A DNA stretch of 64,000 nucleotides, from contig NZ_JACOFV010000003.1 of assembly GCF_014284255.1 (NCBI RefSeq), positions 186,001 through 250,000 of the forward strand, written 5' to 3'. The position numbers and the translations under genes were made by a program. Positions 51,616-60,822 of the stretch are shown here, piece after piece. The notes under the pieces are model-generated. The model had not been told where the DNA came from, did no database searches, and saw nothing but the letters and a program-made list of their open reading frames with translations. This DNA is from Cognatundibacterium jejuense. GTDB taxonomy: Bacteria > Pseudomonadota > Gammaproteobacteria > Burkholderiales > Burkholderiaceae_D. Numbering within the stretch: position 1 is the stretch's first letter; every line of letters starts with the position of its first letter.

Positions 51616-52044
51616 TGAGCGATTGTTTGGTTTTCTAAAGTGAGCAGATTTTAATCGACTTGTCGCTGATACGATATTGTCTTCGGTCCGATTCTTGCAG
51701 ATGCTGTTAAATAGAAATCAAGCCTTTTTCTGCATTTGATGCCTTAAATTTAGCATTTCATCGCATTCTGATGGCGATTTCTGCTCGCTTATCCGATGAT
51801 GCGAAGCACTTGTTTCGTCCTAATAGAATCTTGAATGAACTTTCTTTTAAATCAATTAGTTATGTTATCTTTTGCGATTTTTTAGTGTAGGATATTCTTT
51901 GAATAGTCTGATAAATTTATGTTTGCAAAACTATTTTCGATAATATATTCTTGAACAATAGAGTTATCAGTTTTTCTAGGGTACATGTCGAGCGTGGTCA
52001 GATCAGATATGAGCCAGACTTTATCATTAAAGAGCGACTATTCT
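51616..52044. other. AT-rich left border of an accessory island
   Basis: The 429-base gap changes from mixed composition to strongly AT-rich around 51830 (for example TTTAGTGTAGGATATTC and AAATTTATG). No gene is supported; short open frames here have no ribosome-binding site. I found no tRNA, integrase or repeat matching the moeA junction at the other end (55772-55790), so the way the island entered cannot be read from this border. Confidence 0.35.
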
Positions 52045-52719
52045 TCATCTTATTCGATGCACGTGAAATTCATTCAAACCACGATGCTCATTTTCACTCT
52101 CCCAATCGCACCTTGTATAACGATATCCCGAAAATAAATCTTGCAGGGAGACTTCACGTTTAATCAAGCGCTTTATCACCGAGGCTAGCAAGATTACGTC
52201 GTCTTCATGATGAATCTCCATCGGAATACATGCAAAAACAATTCGTGATTTATTAGTCCATTTTATATCGAAACTTGGCAGTACTGTAAATTCGGTTGAC
52301 GCTTCTATGTCACGTTTTACTTTCTTCAACCTGACCACATAATCATCATCAGGTAAGACATTATATTCAAACCCTTTCACCTTCTTGCGCGAACGCCCAA
52401 GTTTTTTATAAATTGGCTTTTGTATTGCTTCTATATTCGCATTACGTTTCGCAAACTCAAGATCGTTCTTCAAGACCATGTCGATCGCCTCGGCTTCAAT
52501 GAAATCTCTGAATGCTTGTCGAGGATGAGACCAAGCAACGGAAACTCGATAGTCATTGATGATGAATCCAAAATCATCCCACCATGACAATGGACTTTGT
52601 TGCTGATCTGGATAAACGTGACGTATCAAGATTCCATTCTTATAACAAGTCTGCAAGCAGTTATTCTTATGTGCAAGTTTTGCATGTTTGATTTTTTGCT
52701 CGAATTGCTGAGTCTTCAT
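52045..52719 (-). CDS. hypothetical protein
   Basis: The 224-residue soluble protein is rich in Lys, Arg, Asp and aromatic residues. It opens with TQQFEQKIKHAKLAHKNNCL, has LSWWDDFGFIINDYRVSVAW and a basic centre (KKLGRSRKKVKGFEYNVLPD), and ends with VSLQDLFSGYRYTRCDWESE. There is no signal peptide or known motif. The low G+C composition and isolated position suggest foreign origin. Confidence 0.55.
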   Translation of the reverse strand: MKTQQFEQKIKHAKLAHKNNCLQTCYKNGILIRHVYPDQQQSPLSWWDDFGFIINDYRVSVAWSHPRQAFRDFIEAEAIDMVLKNDLEFAKRNANIEAIQKPIYKKLGRSRKKVKGFEYNVLPDDDYVVRLKKVKRDIEASTEFTVLPSFDIKWTNKSRIVFACIPMEIHHEDDVILLASVIKRLIKREVSLQDLFSGYRYTRCDWESENEHRGLNEFHVHRIR

Positions 52720-52975
52720 ATCTATTACCCTCGGCTCTTTCCGTTACTATTTAAATAGAAGAACATCTACAAAACGTGGCCAATCACAATCATCTTTTCC
52801 CCGAATTCTTTGCCAGCATTTCATTGCATACTAACCAATCTTTGGGTCTGGGCTTGAGCACTCCAGATAATCATTTTGACTCTACGCCAATTGTTGGAAA
52901 TAACGACTGATACACTAAAGGAGTCTTCGTTTTAGTTCTCAGTCAGGTCTAACATCTCGCAAACCAATACTCTAT

Positions 52976-53428
52976 TCAAATCCCGACAGCGAGTAATTTT
53001 TGACGCAATCGTAGTTCAGAATCATCGTCAAACCCAACTAATGAATTTGTCTTCACTAGGTTTGGCAAAAATGGCTTGAACAAGAAAGCCTTATCATCTA
53101 TCGCTAGCCAAGATATCCATGGTTCCTCAGATCCACGCAGCCACGCTTCAACTTCAGTCTGGCGTTGGTAACCTACGACTTCAAGAAGATCAGGAAAGTC
53201 TCTCCAACTCGGCGTCATGCCAATGATCCGGCTTGAAATGTCTGCCGAGAAAAAAAACTGTATTTCTGACAGACTACGCGTTTCTCGCCATGTACTACTA
53301 ATCACCACTCGCACTTTTGGAAAATCCCGTAAAACGTTTTCTAGTCGAGGTAGGTGGCAAAAAAATGATTGTTTGTCATAACATGGCTCTGGATGCAGAA
53401 CCCCATCAAAGTCCAAAAACAATATCAT
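52976..53428 (-). CDS. HAD-superfamily hydrolase-like protein
   Basis: The 150-residue protein has HAD motif I at its start (LFLDFDGVLHPEP), motif II with Ser (VVISSTWRETRSL) and a distal acidic motif (LAIDDKAFLF). There is no cap domain. Its compact size and wording fit the HAD group found next to RNA repair and toxin-related proteins (PF18143-like, from memory). It overlaps the AbrB-type gene by ATGA, so the two are translationally coupled. Confidence 0.8.
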   Translation of the reverse strand: MILFLDFDGVLHPEPCYDKQSFFCHLPRLENVLRDFPKVRVVISSTWRETRSLSEIQFFFSADISSRIIGMTPSWRDFPDLLEVVGYQRQTEVEAWLRGSEEPWISWLAIDDKAFLFKPFLPNLVKTNSLVGFDDDSELRLRQKLLAVGI

Positions 53429-53841
53429 TCGGTTTGCGCTCCTTTCTTCTCATCTAAGCGCTCTAAAACGAGTACAGATGGCTCGCGCACTTTCACATTC
53501 AGCACATCACCTTCATGCCATCCCAACGCAGCAAGTAATTCATCAGGAATTTCTATCATTCCATCACCGGTTCCATCTCCAGCATCAACAATCGTTGTAG
53601 TGAACTTAATCGATCCGCCTCGACTAGCGTTCGTTGATTCAATGTGCTTCAACAAGATCGAAAGTAGCGCATCGTTTTCCTCTGGCAACATCAACCAAGT
53701 CGCACAGATAGACTCAGAATACTCTGTCCATGCTCTAATCAGATCAGACTCGGCCACAATATAGCCTGCATCTTGAGCGCAACGGAGCATTCGTTCAACA
53801 TCCATCCTATATTGCTCTTCAAAACTGATACTCTTACTCAT
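53425..53841 (-). CDS. AbrB/SpoVT-type DNA-binding protein with N-terminal helical domain
   Basis: The ATG at 53839-53841 has GGAG six bases upstream, giving 138 residues; a TTG four codons earlier is less likely. The first 85 residues are helical (EEQYRMDVERMLRCAQDAGY, LLSILLKHIES). The C-terminal 45 form an AbrB swapped-hairpin domain: DGMIEIPDELLAALGWHEGD followed by VLNVKVREPSVLVLERL. AbrB domains often serve as antitoxins. It is coupled with the HAD gene, so a regulator-effector pair is plausible but unproven. Confidence 0.75.
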   Translation of the reverse strand: MSKSISFEEQYRMDVERMLRCAQDAGYIVAESDLIRAWTEYSESICATWLMLPEENDALLSILLKHIESTNASRGGSIKFTTTIVDAGDGTGDGMIEIPDELLAALGWHEGDVLNVKVREPSVLVLERLDEKKGAQTE

Positions 53842-54102
53842 ACCTATCTCCAATACGAAAGTTGTACATGCAGAGCAATTGCTTCAAATTCTTAGTCTCT
53901 CCTGGACAAACATCATTTATAGTCGCACGGAAAAATATGCTATTTCACAGCCAACAACTTGGTTCAAAAGAAATGTCTCGCACCTTTAAATTTTTTGCGC
54001 TAACTGATTGAGAAATTCAATTCTATTGCTACACTGGCTCACCTAATGAGCGAGTTCATAGGCATACTATTGACAACCTCTTTTCGAAAGAGAAAGTTTC
54101 AG

Positions 54103-55080
54103 ATGAATAGTACAGAACGCCTCCACAAGATCCACCACATGCTGACTCAAAGGCATATGGTCACAACAGAGCAATTCGTCAACGAACTGCAGGTATCGGT
54201 TTCCACGATCAAGCGCGACTTAACTTTCTTAAGGGATAGATTAAATGCACCTGTAAAGTTTGATTACGAATTGGGTGGTTATTGCTTCGAGAAAATTCAG
54301 CACGTCGGACCAAAATATGAAATGCCTGGTCTCTGGTTCAATGATAGCGAATTGCACGCACTCGTCACTATGCAAAAACTATTGAGTGAGTTACAGCCAG
54401 GATTGCTCTCACCTTACTTGGATCCATTACAGGCAAAACTGCAGGCCATATTGTGTTCAATGAAAGACTCGCCGGAAGAAATATCCAATCGGATCTTAAT
54501 TTTGGCACCGAATAAACGCGAATTACCTTTAGAAAACTTCGAAGTCGTAGCAACAGCCGTTGTTCGACGCCGCCGCCTGAAAATTGTTCATTTCAATCGA
54601 GGCACTCAAACAAAGACAGAGCGGATCATCTCTCCCCAACAACTGGTCTACTACAGAGATAATTGGTACCTAGACTCTTGGTGCCATCTACGCAAAGCCA
54701 TTCGCAGTTTCGCCGTAGATGCGATTGTCTCTGCAGAACTTATGCCGGACAAGGCAAAGGATGTTTCACTCAAGAAGTTACGCGAAGAACTAAGCGAAGG
54801 GTATGGAATCTTCAGCGGTAAGCCATTGCAATGGGCTAAATTGCGCATTACCAATGTAGCGGCAGAATGGGCATCGAAACGAATCTGGCACTCCAATCAA
54901 AAATCAACCGTTGATGCGGATGGTTCTCTTCTTTTGGAAGTTCCATATACCGATGATAGAGAGCTAATCCAAGACATATCAGCTTGGCTACCTCATGTTG
55001 AAGTGATCTTGCCAAATTCACTACGCGCGAAGCTGTCTGAGATTCTAAAAGCCTCTCTAGACAAAAATTCAGCTAAGTAA
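54103..55080 (+). CDS. HTH/WYL-domain transcriptional regulator
   Basis: I use the ATG at 54103 (MNSTERLHKIHHMLTQRHMV); the frame is open from 54046. The product of 325 residues has a DeoR-like helix-turn-helix (TTEQFVNELQVSVSTIKRDL) and a WYL domain (RRRLKIVHFNRGTQTKTERI, SPQQLVYYRDNWYLDSWCH and RSFAVDAIVSAEL) plus a C-terminal extension. WYL regulators of this size are frequently the control gene of defence or toxin modules. It starts a short rightward operon with the ParS-like gene 27 bases on. Confidence 0.85.
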   Translation: MNSTERLHKIHHMLTQRHMVTTEQFVNELQVSVSTIKRDLTFLRDRLNAPVKFDYELGGYCFEKIQHVGPKYEMPGLWFNDSELHALVTMQKLLSELQPGLLSPYLDPLQAKLQAILCSMKDSPEEISNRILILAPNKRELPLENFEVVATAVVRRRRLKIVHFNRGTQTKTERIISPQQLVYYRDNWYLDSWCHLRKAIRSFAVDAIVSAELMPDKAKDVSLKKLREELSEGYGIFSGKPLQWAKLRITNVAAEWASKRIWHSNQKSTVDADGSLLLEVPYTDDRELIQDISAWLPHVEVILPNSLRAKLSEILKASLDKNSAK

Positions 55081-55107
55081 AAAAATAAATAACCCAATAG
55101 AGTCTAT

Positions 55108-55497
55108 ATGCAAGAAATCGCTCAAACAAGACATGCCTTAGATTCGATGACGCAAGTTGGTCTTCGCGCATTCTCCGAGATCGCTGACCTTTGGACACTA
55201 ACTCCAGAGCAGAAGGCGATGATTCTTGGTAGGCAAAGTGGCAGCAGATTAGCTGATCAGAGCGAATCGGAATCCTCTGAGCGTCACTTAACAGAAGTGA
55301 TTATTCGCATCAGCTATGTTTTAGGAATATACAAACAATTAAATATCCTGCTGCCTATCCCAGCGCATGCAGATGCTTGGATCAGGAAGCCAAACTCAGA
55401 AAAACTATTCAATGGTGCCAGTGCGCTCGATTTCGTACTCAAAGATCCTGAACATCATCTCCCCTTACTTCTTGCGTATCTTAAAAACGTAACCTAA
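55108..55497 (+). CDS. Xre/MbcA/ParS-type antitoxin-like protein (DUF2384)
   Basis: The 129-residue protein has a helical start (GLRAFSEIADLWTLTPEQKA, MILGRQSGSR) and the toxin-binding part typical of MbcA/ParS proteins (IRISYVLGIYKQLNILLPIP, DAWIRKPNSEKLFNGASALD). Such proteins normally stand before a RES-domain toxin; none follows here. It lies between the WYL regulator and a 64-aa gene in the same orientation with short spacers. Confidence 0.8.
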   Translation: MQEIAQTRHALDSMTQVGLRAFSEIADLWTLTPEQKAMILGRQSGSRLADQSESESSERHLTEVIIRISYVLGIYKQLNILLPIPAHADAWIRKPNSEKLFNGASALDFVLKDPEHHLPLLLAYLKNVT

Positions 55498-55517
55498 GAC
55501 TATTGAAAGAGTAAAAC

Positions 55518-55712
55518 ATGAATACTGATATCGAGCCTCCCATTAAAAACTATGAATCAATCGCTTCGGACTTCCCTAAGCTTAATCATCTGGGGGCTGT
55601 TCCCGGATCTCGAATGAAATTGCTGATTGTTGAGTTTGAGGATAAGTACTACACACCAGAAGATACACCACCTGAGAGGTTTGCAATTTGGCTCACGAGA
55701 CAATCTACATGA
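55518..55712 (+). CDS. small protein of unknown function downstream of the ParS-like gene
   Basis: The 64-residue product (MNTDIEPPIKNYESIASDFP to FAIWLTRQST) has no signal peptide or helix-turn-helix. It is not similar to RES toxins. It follows the ParS-like gene by 20 bases and has GAAAGAG upstream, so it is probably expressed with it. It could be a toxin, an antitoxin accessory or a remnant. Confidence 0.5.
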   Translation: MNTDIEPPIKNYESIASDFPKLNHLGAVPGSRMKLLIVEFEDKYYTPEDTPPERFAIWLTRQST

Positions 55713-55789
55713 ACTGATTTAGCCCTTAGAATGGGTTGTAAGCCCAAACTGGCGGAATTTGTCCAATTCACTGAATCACAGGCCAAGCT

Positions 55790-56218
55790 GAGGTGGCATT
55801 CTGGTCTATCGCCGTGCGTCCCGGAAGACCCATGGCGTTCGGAAAAATTAATTCTAATGGTAAGAGCGCCTATTTATTCGGATTGCCTGGCAATCCGGTT
55901 GCAGTGATGGTGAGTTTCTATTTCTTCGTCAAACAAGCACTGTTGCAGATGCAAGGGGCGGAACATGCTCGACCGCTGATGTTGAAGGCGAGCAGCAAAC
56001 ATGCGATCAAAAAGCGCGCTGGTCGAACTGAGTATCAACGCGGCATCGCAGAAATGAATTCAGAAGGTGAACTGGAAGTCAGCATTACCGGATCGCAAGG
56101 TTCCGGAATACTACGCTCGATGTCGGAGGCTAACTGTATGATTGTATTAGACCACGATCAGGAGCAAGTGACGGCTGGTGATAAAGTGGCGATAGTGCTG
56201 TTTGAAGGATTAATCTAG
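55790..56218 (+). pseudogene. moeA: moeA 3' fragment (molybdopterin molybdenumtransferase), 5' part missing
   Basis: The last 140 codons of a MoeA-type gene are present: VRPGRPMAFGKI, the FGLPGNPVAVMVSFYFF motif, GRTEYQRGIA and GSQGSGILRSMSEAN, ending normally in VLFEGLI. A full MoeA has about 400 residues, so nearly two thirds are gone. In frame, a TGA occurs at 55772-55774 just before homology begins, and the preceding DNA belongs to the small-gene island. The GTG at 55793 has no ribosome-binding site. It is a remnant left by an insertion, deletion or rearrangement at this junction. Confidence 0.85.
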
Positions 56219-56270
56219 TTTTCGTCAATGCCAGAGCAGCTTCAAAGATGAAATGCATGAAAAGTGTTTG

Positions 56271-57443
56271 TTAGTTGGAGGCCTTTATTTTGAAATGTTC
56301 GGAATAGGCAAGCGCGTTTGAGCCGTCCCAGATCTGACCATCAATTAATTGACTTGCGGTCGCTTCTGGTGGCGTCGAAACGAGATTTAGCTGTCGTGCA
56401 GCGTTCGCATAGTGAGTGGTTTGACAAACCTGATTCACTATGTGGTTCCATTCATTGGTTGATTTTAGTAAACCCCAGCGATAAAACTGACTGAGAAACC
56501 ACAGGCCGTCTGTTGGCAAAGGATAGTTTGATCTGCCATCGGTAAAGAAGCTGACTGGTGATCTTAGCGGTATTGCATTTTGTTCGCCACTATCGATAGC
56601 ATGCGTGATAAGACGTGAATGAATTAAGTCAGCTGAAAGCTTGAGATATTCCGGCTTTGCTAACCAGGTACTCAGTTGTATCTTGTTCTCAGCATTTTCT
56701 ATCCATTGGCACGATTCCAGAATTGTACGAATTAATGCTTGAGCTGTATTTGGATAGAGCGCCGCAAACTCACGACGGCAAGCGAGCGCTTTTTCTGGAT
56801 GATTGTGCCAAATCTGGCTGCTGCTCACGATTGTTCGTCCGCATCTATTGTGTTCTGCAACAGCGTGCCATGGTTCCCCGGCACAAAACCCATCCAGCTC
56901 ACCTTGCGCAAGGGCGTCTGGCATTTGTGATGGTGGAATCACGATGCTCTCAATATCGGTAAGAGGGTGGACATCATTTGCCGCCAGCCAATAGTTGAGC
57001 CACATTGCGTGCGTTCCTGTCGGAAAAGTTTGTGCAAAGACAGCTTTTCGGCCGATTGAACTCAAGGCATTTTTTAACGACTGACCACGTTGTAGCAGTT
57101 CGGCTAATCGATTGGATACCGTGATTGCCTGTCCATTTCGATTTAAGGTCATTAATATCGCCATGTCGGCTTGCGGGCCACCTAATCCGATTTGTACACC
57201 GTAGACCAAGCCGTACAGAGTTTGCGCAGCGTCCAGTTCACCTGACAGTAATTTGTCACGAATCGCAGCCCATGATGGTTGTTTGCAAAGTTCCAACGTT
57301 AACCCATGATGGTTGTCAAAACCCATTTGCTTAGCGACGATGAAGGGTGCGCTGTCTATCAGTGCGACATAACCAATGCGTAAATGCGGGCGTTCTGGTG
57401 GCACAATTGGTGCTGAATATTGCGTAGAAGTGAATGAGGTCAT
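56271..57443 (-). CDS. nasS: NasS-type nitrate-sensing protein (NrtA/CmpA family, no signal peptide)
   Basis: The 390-residue product is related to the nitrate-binding protein NrtA: LRIGYVALIDSAPFIVAKQM, ELCKQPSWAAIRDKLLSGEL, DAAQTLYGLVYG, GTHAMWLNYWLAAN and DGFCAGEPWHAVAE. It lacks an N-terminal signal or lipobox, so it should be cytosolic, as in NasS, which binds the antiterminator NasT in the absence of nitrate. It follows nasT by 11 bases on the same strand. Its end converges on the moeA fragment. Confidence 0.87.
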   Translation of the reverse strand: MTSFTSTQYSAPIVPPERPHLRIGYVALIDSAPFIVAKQMGFDNHHGLTLELCKQPSWAAIRDKLLSGELDAAQTLYGLVYGVQIGLGGPQADMAILMTLNRNGQAITVSNRLAELLQRGQSLKNALSSIGRKAVFAQTFPTGTHAMWLNYWLAANDVHPLTDIESIVIPPSQMPDALAQGELDGFCAGEPWHAVAEHNRCGRTIVSSSQIWHNHPEKALACRREFAALYPNTAQALIRTILESCQWIENAENKIQLSTWLAKPEYLKLSADLIHSRLITHAIDSGEQNAIPLRSPVSFFTDGRSNYPLPTDGLWFLSQFYRWGLLKSTNEWNHIVNQVCQTTHYANAARQLNLVSTPPEATASQLIDGQIWDGSNALAYSEHFKIKASN

Positions 57444-57454
57444 GTAAGGTTCTC

Positions 57455-58030
57455 TTAAGTCAACAAGTCAGCCATGGCAATAATCTGGCGCGCGATTTCT
57501 GCAATTTTCAGTCCTTGCTTCATGGATTGATTGCGCAGCGTTTCGTAAGCCTCTGCTTCGCTCATTTTCCTTTTATCCATCAATAGACCTTTAGCCCGAT
57601 CAATGACTTTGCGGTCAGCGAGTTCATTTTCGACGCTTGCTAAACGTTGTCGTAATTTTGACTCTGCCGCAAAACGTGCCAGTGCAACCGTTAAGATGGG
57701 TGCCAGTCGTTCTGGCGCCAGTCCATCCACCACATAGGTAGTCACGCCGGCACCGACGGCAGCACTGATCAGATGTTGATCGGCATCGTGGCTGAACATC
57801 ACCACAGGACGCGGCGCCGCATCATACATGAGCGCCAGTTGCTCCAGCGTGTCGCGTGACGGTGACTCGGTGTCGACGATCACGATATCCGGCTTTTGTA
57901 GTTTGACGGCTTCTGATAACGCCCGTGAAGTCGCAACCAAAGGCAGCACTTCATAGCCGCTCTCTGTGAGCGCCTGACAAAGTTCACCAATAGGCTTATC
58001 GGTATCGTTGATGAGAAGAACGCGCAGCAT
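57455..58030 (-). CDS. nasT: NasT, ANTAR-domain transcription antiterminator
   Basis: The protein has 191 residues: an N-terminal receiver-like fold (LRVLLINDTDKPIGELCQAL, VIVDTESPSRDTL; the phosphorylation triad is incomplete) and a C-terminal ANTAR domain (about 132-188: DRAKGLLMDKRKMSEAEAYE, LRNQSMKQGLKIAEIARQI). ANTAR proteins bind paired hairpins in leader RNA and let transcription go on; NasT does this for nitrate assimilation genes when NasS is released by nitrate. It lies between nasA and nasS. Confidence 0.92.
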   Translation of the reverse strand: MLRVLLINDTDKPIGELCQALTESGYEVLPLVATSRALSEAVKLQKPDIVIVDTESPSRDTLEQLALMYDAAPRPVVMFSHDADQHLISAAVGAGVTTYVVDGLAPERLAPILTVALARFAAESKLRQRLASVENELADRKVIDRAKGLLMDKRKMSEAEAYETLRNQSMKQGLKIAEIARQIIAMADLLT

Positions 58031-58124
58031 GAAATGTGTCGATTGATGTCAATAAGTAATGAATCAGTAAAATACCGGATCCTGATGCACTGAATCAGCG
58101 ATGTGACATTGACCTAAGCATAGT

Positions 58125-60809
58125 TCATGCCACATTTAATTTGGTGAACATTTGTTTTATCTCCGGCAGGCAAGAACCACAAACACTGCCGCACCCTAAG
58201 GTTACTTTCAGTTGGGTTAATGTCGCCCCTTGGGCAATCGCATTTTCTATACGTGAACCTTTCACTTGCATACACTGACAGACAGTTCGGTCTGTCTGTT
58301 GGCCTGATGTCTGGCGTGAAAAAATTGCCAGCCGTGAACCTTGCCAGGGCATATTTTGGCGAACATGATTCAATGCAAAATCTGCGCTTTTGATATCACC
58401 AGAAAATACAAAACCTGCGAGACGCCCGTTTGTCCATGTCGCACGCTTGGCGATATTGCGCTGCTCATCACGATATTCGAGCGTGTCCGGTCCAACAGAA
58501 AAATCTAATACATCAAACACCCGTTCCAGCCATCCTGACGGAGGGACAAGGTCGGCTGCATGGAGTATCAATACATCAGACTCGATGGTGATAGAGGCAT
58601 ACGCACATTCCCTCAATAATGGCTGTACCCGGGATTGCATGTTAAGTATATCGCCACGTCGGGCTGCCATCATTCGCCAAGGTAGCTCTGCTGCTTCAAT
58701 GCGTACTGCAGCATGCTTTAATTCTGGCTGGAATGAACGATGATCTACTTTGCCAGCAATCACTTCATTGATACCGCCGCTATTCAAATATTGGCCATTC
58801 CAGTGCATTGCCGCGAACACCGTTCCTGATTTAACTTCGTCGGATAATCGCAAAGGTAAGGTCATTTTCGCTTGCTTATTGCTGATGGTAACGAGTTGAT
58901 CTGCCTTGAATCCCCGGCGTTCTGCGTCCTTGGGGTGCATGGTCAATGCAGGTTGCGGTTCGTGAGAAAAGGCCTTGGCGACGCGGCCACTGCGGCTCAT
59001 TCCATGCCATTGATCGCGCAGTCGCCCAGTGATTAAGTGAAAGGGAAAGCGTGCATTGGTGACTTCTGCCACCGCTTGATATTTGGTGATATGAAATTGC
59101 GCACGGCGATTGTCGGTATGAAATAAGCCATCGACATAACGACGCGCCTGTCCCGTTTCTTGTCCGGCTTTGAACGGCCATTGTTGTGGTCCTTGCTTAT
59201 CTAAAACCGCATAACTCAAACCACCAATATCCAGATCGCGACCGATAGTGAGCTTGCGGTGTTCATTAAATATGGATTCAGGTGAGGTAAATGGAAAAAG
59301 ATCGGGTAAATCGGGTTGCAGTTGCGCTTGCATTCGACGCGCGACGTTATTTGCTATCCACCAATCGGGTTTAGCGTCACCAGGCGGTGAAATTGCCTGG
59401 CGCACTAAGGAAATGCGTCGCTCTGAATTAGTGACTGTTCCCGTTTTTTCTGCCCAACTACTGGCAGGCAAAACAACATCGGCAAAAGGCATGGTATCGG
59501 TTTGCATAAAGGCTTCTTGCACGACGACAAATTCAGCATGCTGTAGTGCTTGACGAATTTTTTCTGCATCCGGCATGGAGTGCACAGGATTGGTGCAAAC
59601 TATCCATACTGCTTTAACTTTACCCTCCAAGATTGCATCAAACATCGCCACAGCAGGCAAGCCTGGTTTATCGGACAGTTGCTCAACATCCCATAGTGCC
59701 TCGACTTCTGCACGATGGCCGGGATTGCTGATTTCGCGGTGTGCTGCCAGCATTGTCGCCATGCCGCCGACTTCGCGTCCTCCCATGGCATTCGGTTGGC
59801 CTGTCAACGAAAATGGGCCTGCACCTGGCCGGCCAATTTGACCAGTTGCTAAATGCAAATTAATCAAGGCGATGTTTTTGTCTGTGCCATGGCTTGACTG
59901 ATTCAAACCCATGCAATACAGCGACAATGAGGCAGGGGAGGCGGCAAACCACTCCGCTGCCTGAATCAGGTCTTTTTCGGTGATGCCACAGATTTCTGCT
60001 GCAATGCGTGGCGTGTATTCCCGTACCAGATTTTTAACTGCAGCAAATCCATCCGTACTGCGATCGATGAAGCCGGTATCAATTCTGGCTTCCCAGATTA
60101 AATGGTGCAACATGCCATTGAAGAGGGCGACATCCGTGCCAGGCTCGATTGCCAGATGCAGGTCCGCCATGGCTGCCGTATCGGTGCGGCGCGGATCGAT
60201 GACGATCCATTTGATATCCGGATTTTTTTCACGTGCTGCCTCCAGCCGACGGAACAAAACCGGATGGGCGTACGCCATATTGCTACCTGCGAACAGCACC
60301 GTTTTCGCATGCTCTACATCCTCATAACATCCGGGCGGTGCATCTGCGCCAAATGCCATTTTGTATGCAGTGACGGCGCTGGACATGCACAAGCGGGAAT
60401 TGGTGTCGATATTATTAGTGCCGATCAACCCTTTGGCGAGTTTGTTAAAGACGTAATAATCTTCGGTGAGCAATTGTCCTGAAACATAAAATGCCACGGC
60501 ATCAGGGCCATGCAGACGCGCAATGTCAGCAAAGCGTTGAGCCACCGTTTCCAGCGCCGATTCCCAGTCCACTTGGCGGCGCGGTGAATGACGATCCAGA
60601 CGTATTTCGGGATACAGGGCACGTCCGACGTCACTAGCTACTGTTAATGGTAGTGACAAGCCTTTACTGCACAACCGTCCAAAATTTGCAGGATGAGCGG
60701 GGTCACCTTGAATTCCAATGACGCGGTCACCTTCCGATTCGATGAGGACGCCGCATCCAACGCCGCAATAGCAGCAGGTTGATTTTGTAATGGTAGGCAT
60801 TGTGGTCAT
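58125..60809 (-). CDS. nasA: assimilatory nitrate reductase catalytic subunit (NasA/NapA family)
   Basis: The 894-residue protein has the [4Fe-4S] site at its start (CCYCGVGCGVLI with a fourth Cys in RLCSKG) and the molybdopterin dinucleotide domains (NSRLCMSSAVTAYKMAFGAD, ATGQIGRPGAGPFSLTGQPN, GMSRSGRVAKAF). The last 55 residues hold a BFD-like [2Fe-2S] domain (CQCMQVKG and CGSVCGSCLPEIK), which accepts electrons. No signal peptide is present, so it works in the cytoplasm, reducing nitrate to nitrite. It lies between nirD and nasT on the minus strand. Confidence 0.93.
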   Translation of the reverse strand: MTTMPTITKSTCCYCGVGCGVLIESEGDRVIGIQGDPAHPANFGRLCSKGLSLPLTVASDVGRALYPEIRLDRHSPRRQVDWESALETVAQRFADIARLHGPDAVAFYVSGQLLTEDYYVFNKLAKGLIGTNNIDTNSRLCMSSAVTAYKMAFGADAPPGCYEDVEHAKTVLFAGSNMAYAHPVLFRRLEAAREKNPDIKWIVIDPRRTDTAAMADLHLAIEPGTDVALFNGMLHHLIWEARIDTGFIDRSTDGFAAVKNLVREYTPRIAAEICGITEKDLIQAAEWFAASPASLSLYCMGLNQSSHGTDKNIALINLHLATGQIGRPGAGPFSLTGQPNAMGGREVGGMATMLAAHREISNPGHRAEVEALWDVEQLSDKPGLPAVAMFDAILEGKVKAVWIVCTNPVHSMPDAEKIRQALQHAEFVVVQEAFMQTDTMPFADVVLPASSWAEKTGTVTNSERRISLVRQAISPPGDAKPDWWIANNVARRMQAQLQPDLPDLFPFTSPESIFNEHRKLTIGRDLDIGGLSYAVLDKQGPQQWPFKAGQETGQARRYVDGLFHTDNRRAQFHITKYQAVAEVTNARFPFHLITGRLRDQWHGMSRSGRVAKAFSHEPQPALTMHPKDAERRGFKADQLVTISNKQAKMTLPLRLSDEVKSGTVFAAMHWNGQYLNSGGINEVIAGKVDHRSFQPELKHAAVRIEAAELPWRMMAARRGDILNMQSRVQPLLRECAYASITIESDVLILHAADLVPPSGWLERVFDVLDFSVGPDTLEYRDEQRNIAKRATWTNGRLAGFVFSGDIKSADFALNHVRQNMPWQGSRLAIFSRQTSGQQTDRTVCQCMQVKGSRIENAIAQGATLTQLKVTLGCGSVCGSCLPEIKQMFTKLNVA

Positions 60810-60822
60810 GTCACTGTTCCAG

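Noticed and set aside
55518..55712. RES-domain toxin partner of the ParS-like gene
   Set aside because: At 64 residues and without RES motifs the protein cannot be assigned to that family.
51616..55789. Prophage or integrative element
   Set aside because: No integrase, structural phage gene, tRNA target or flanking direct repeat is visible; only composition and the cut moeA indicate foreign DNA.
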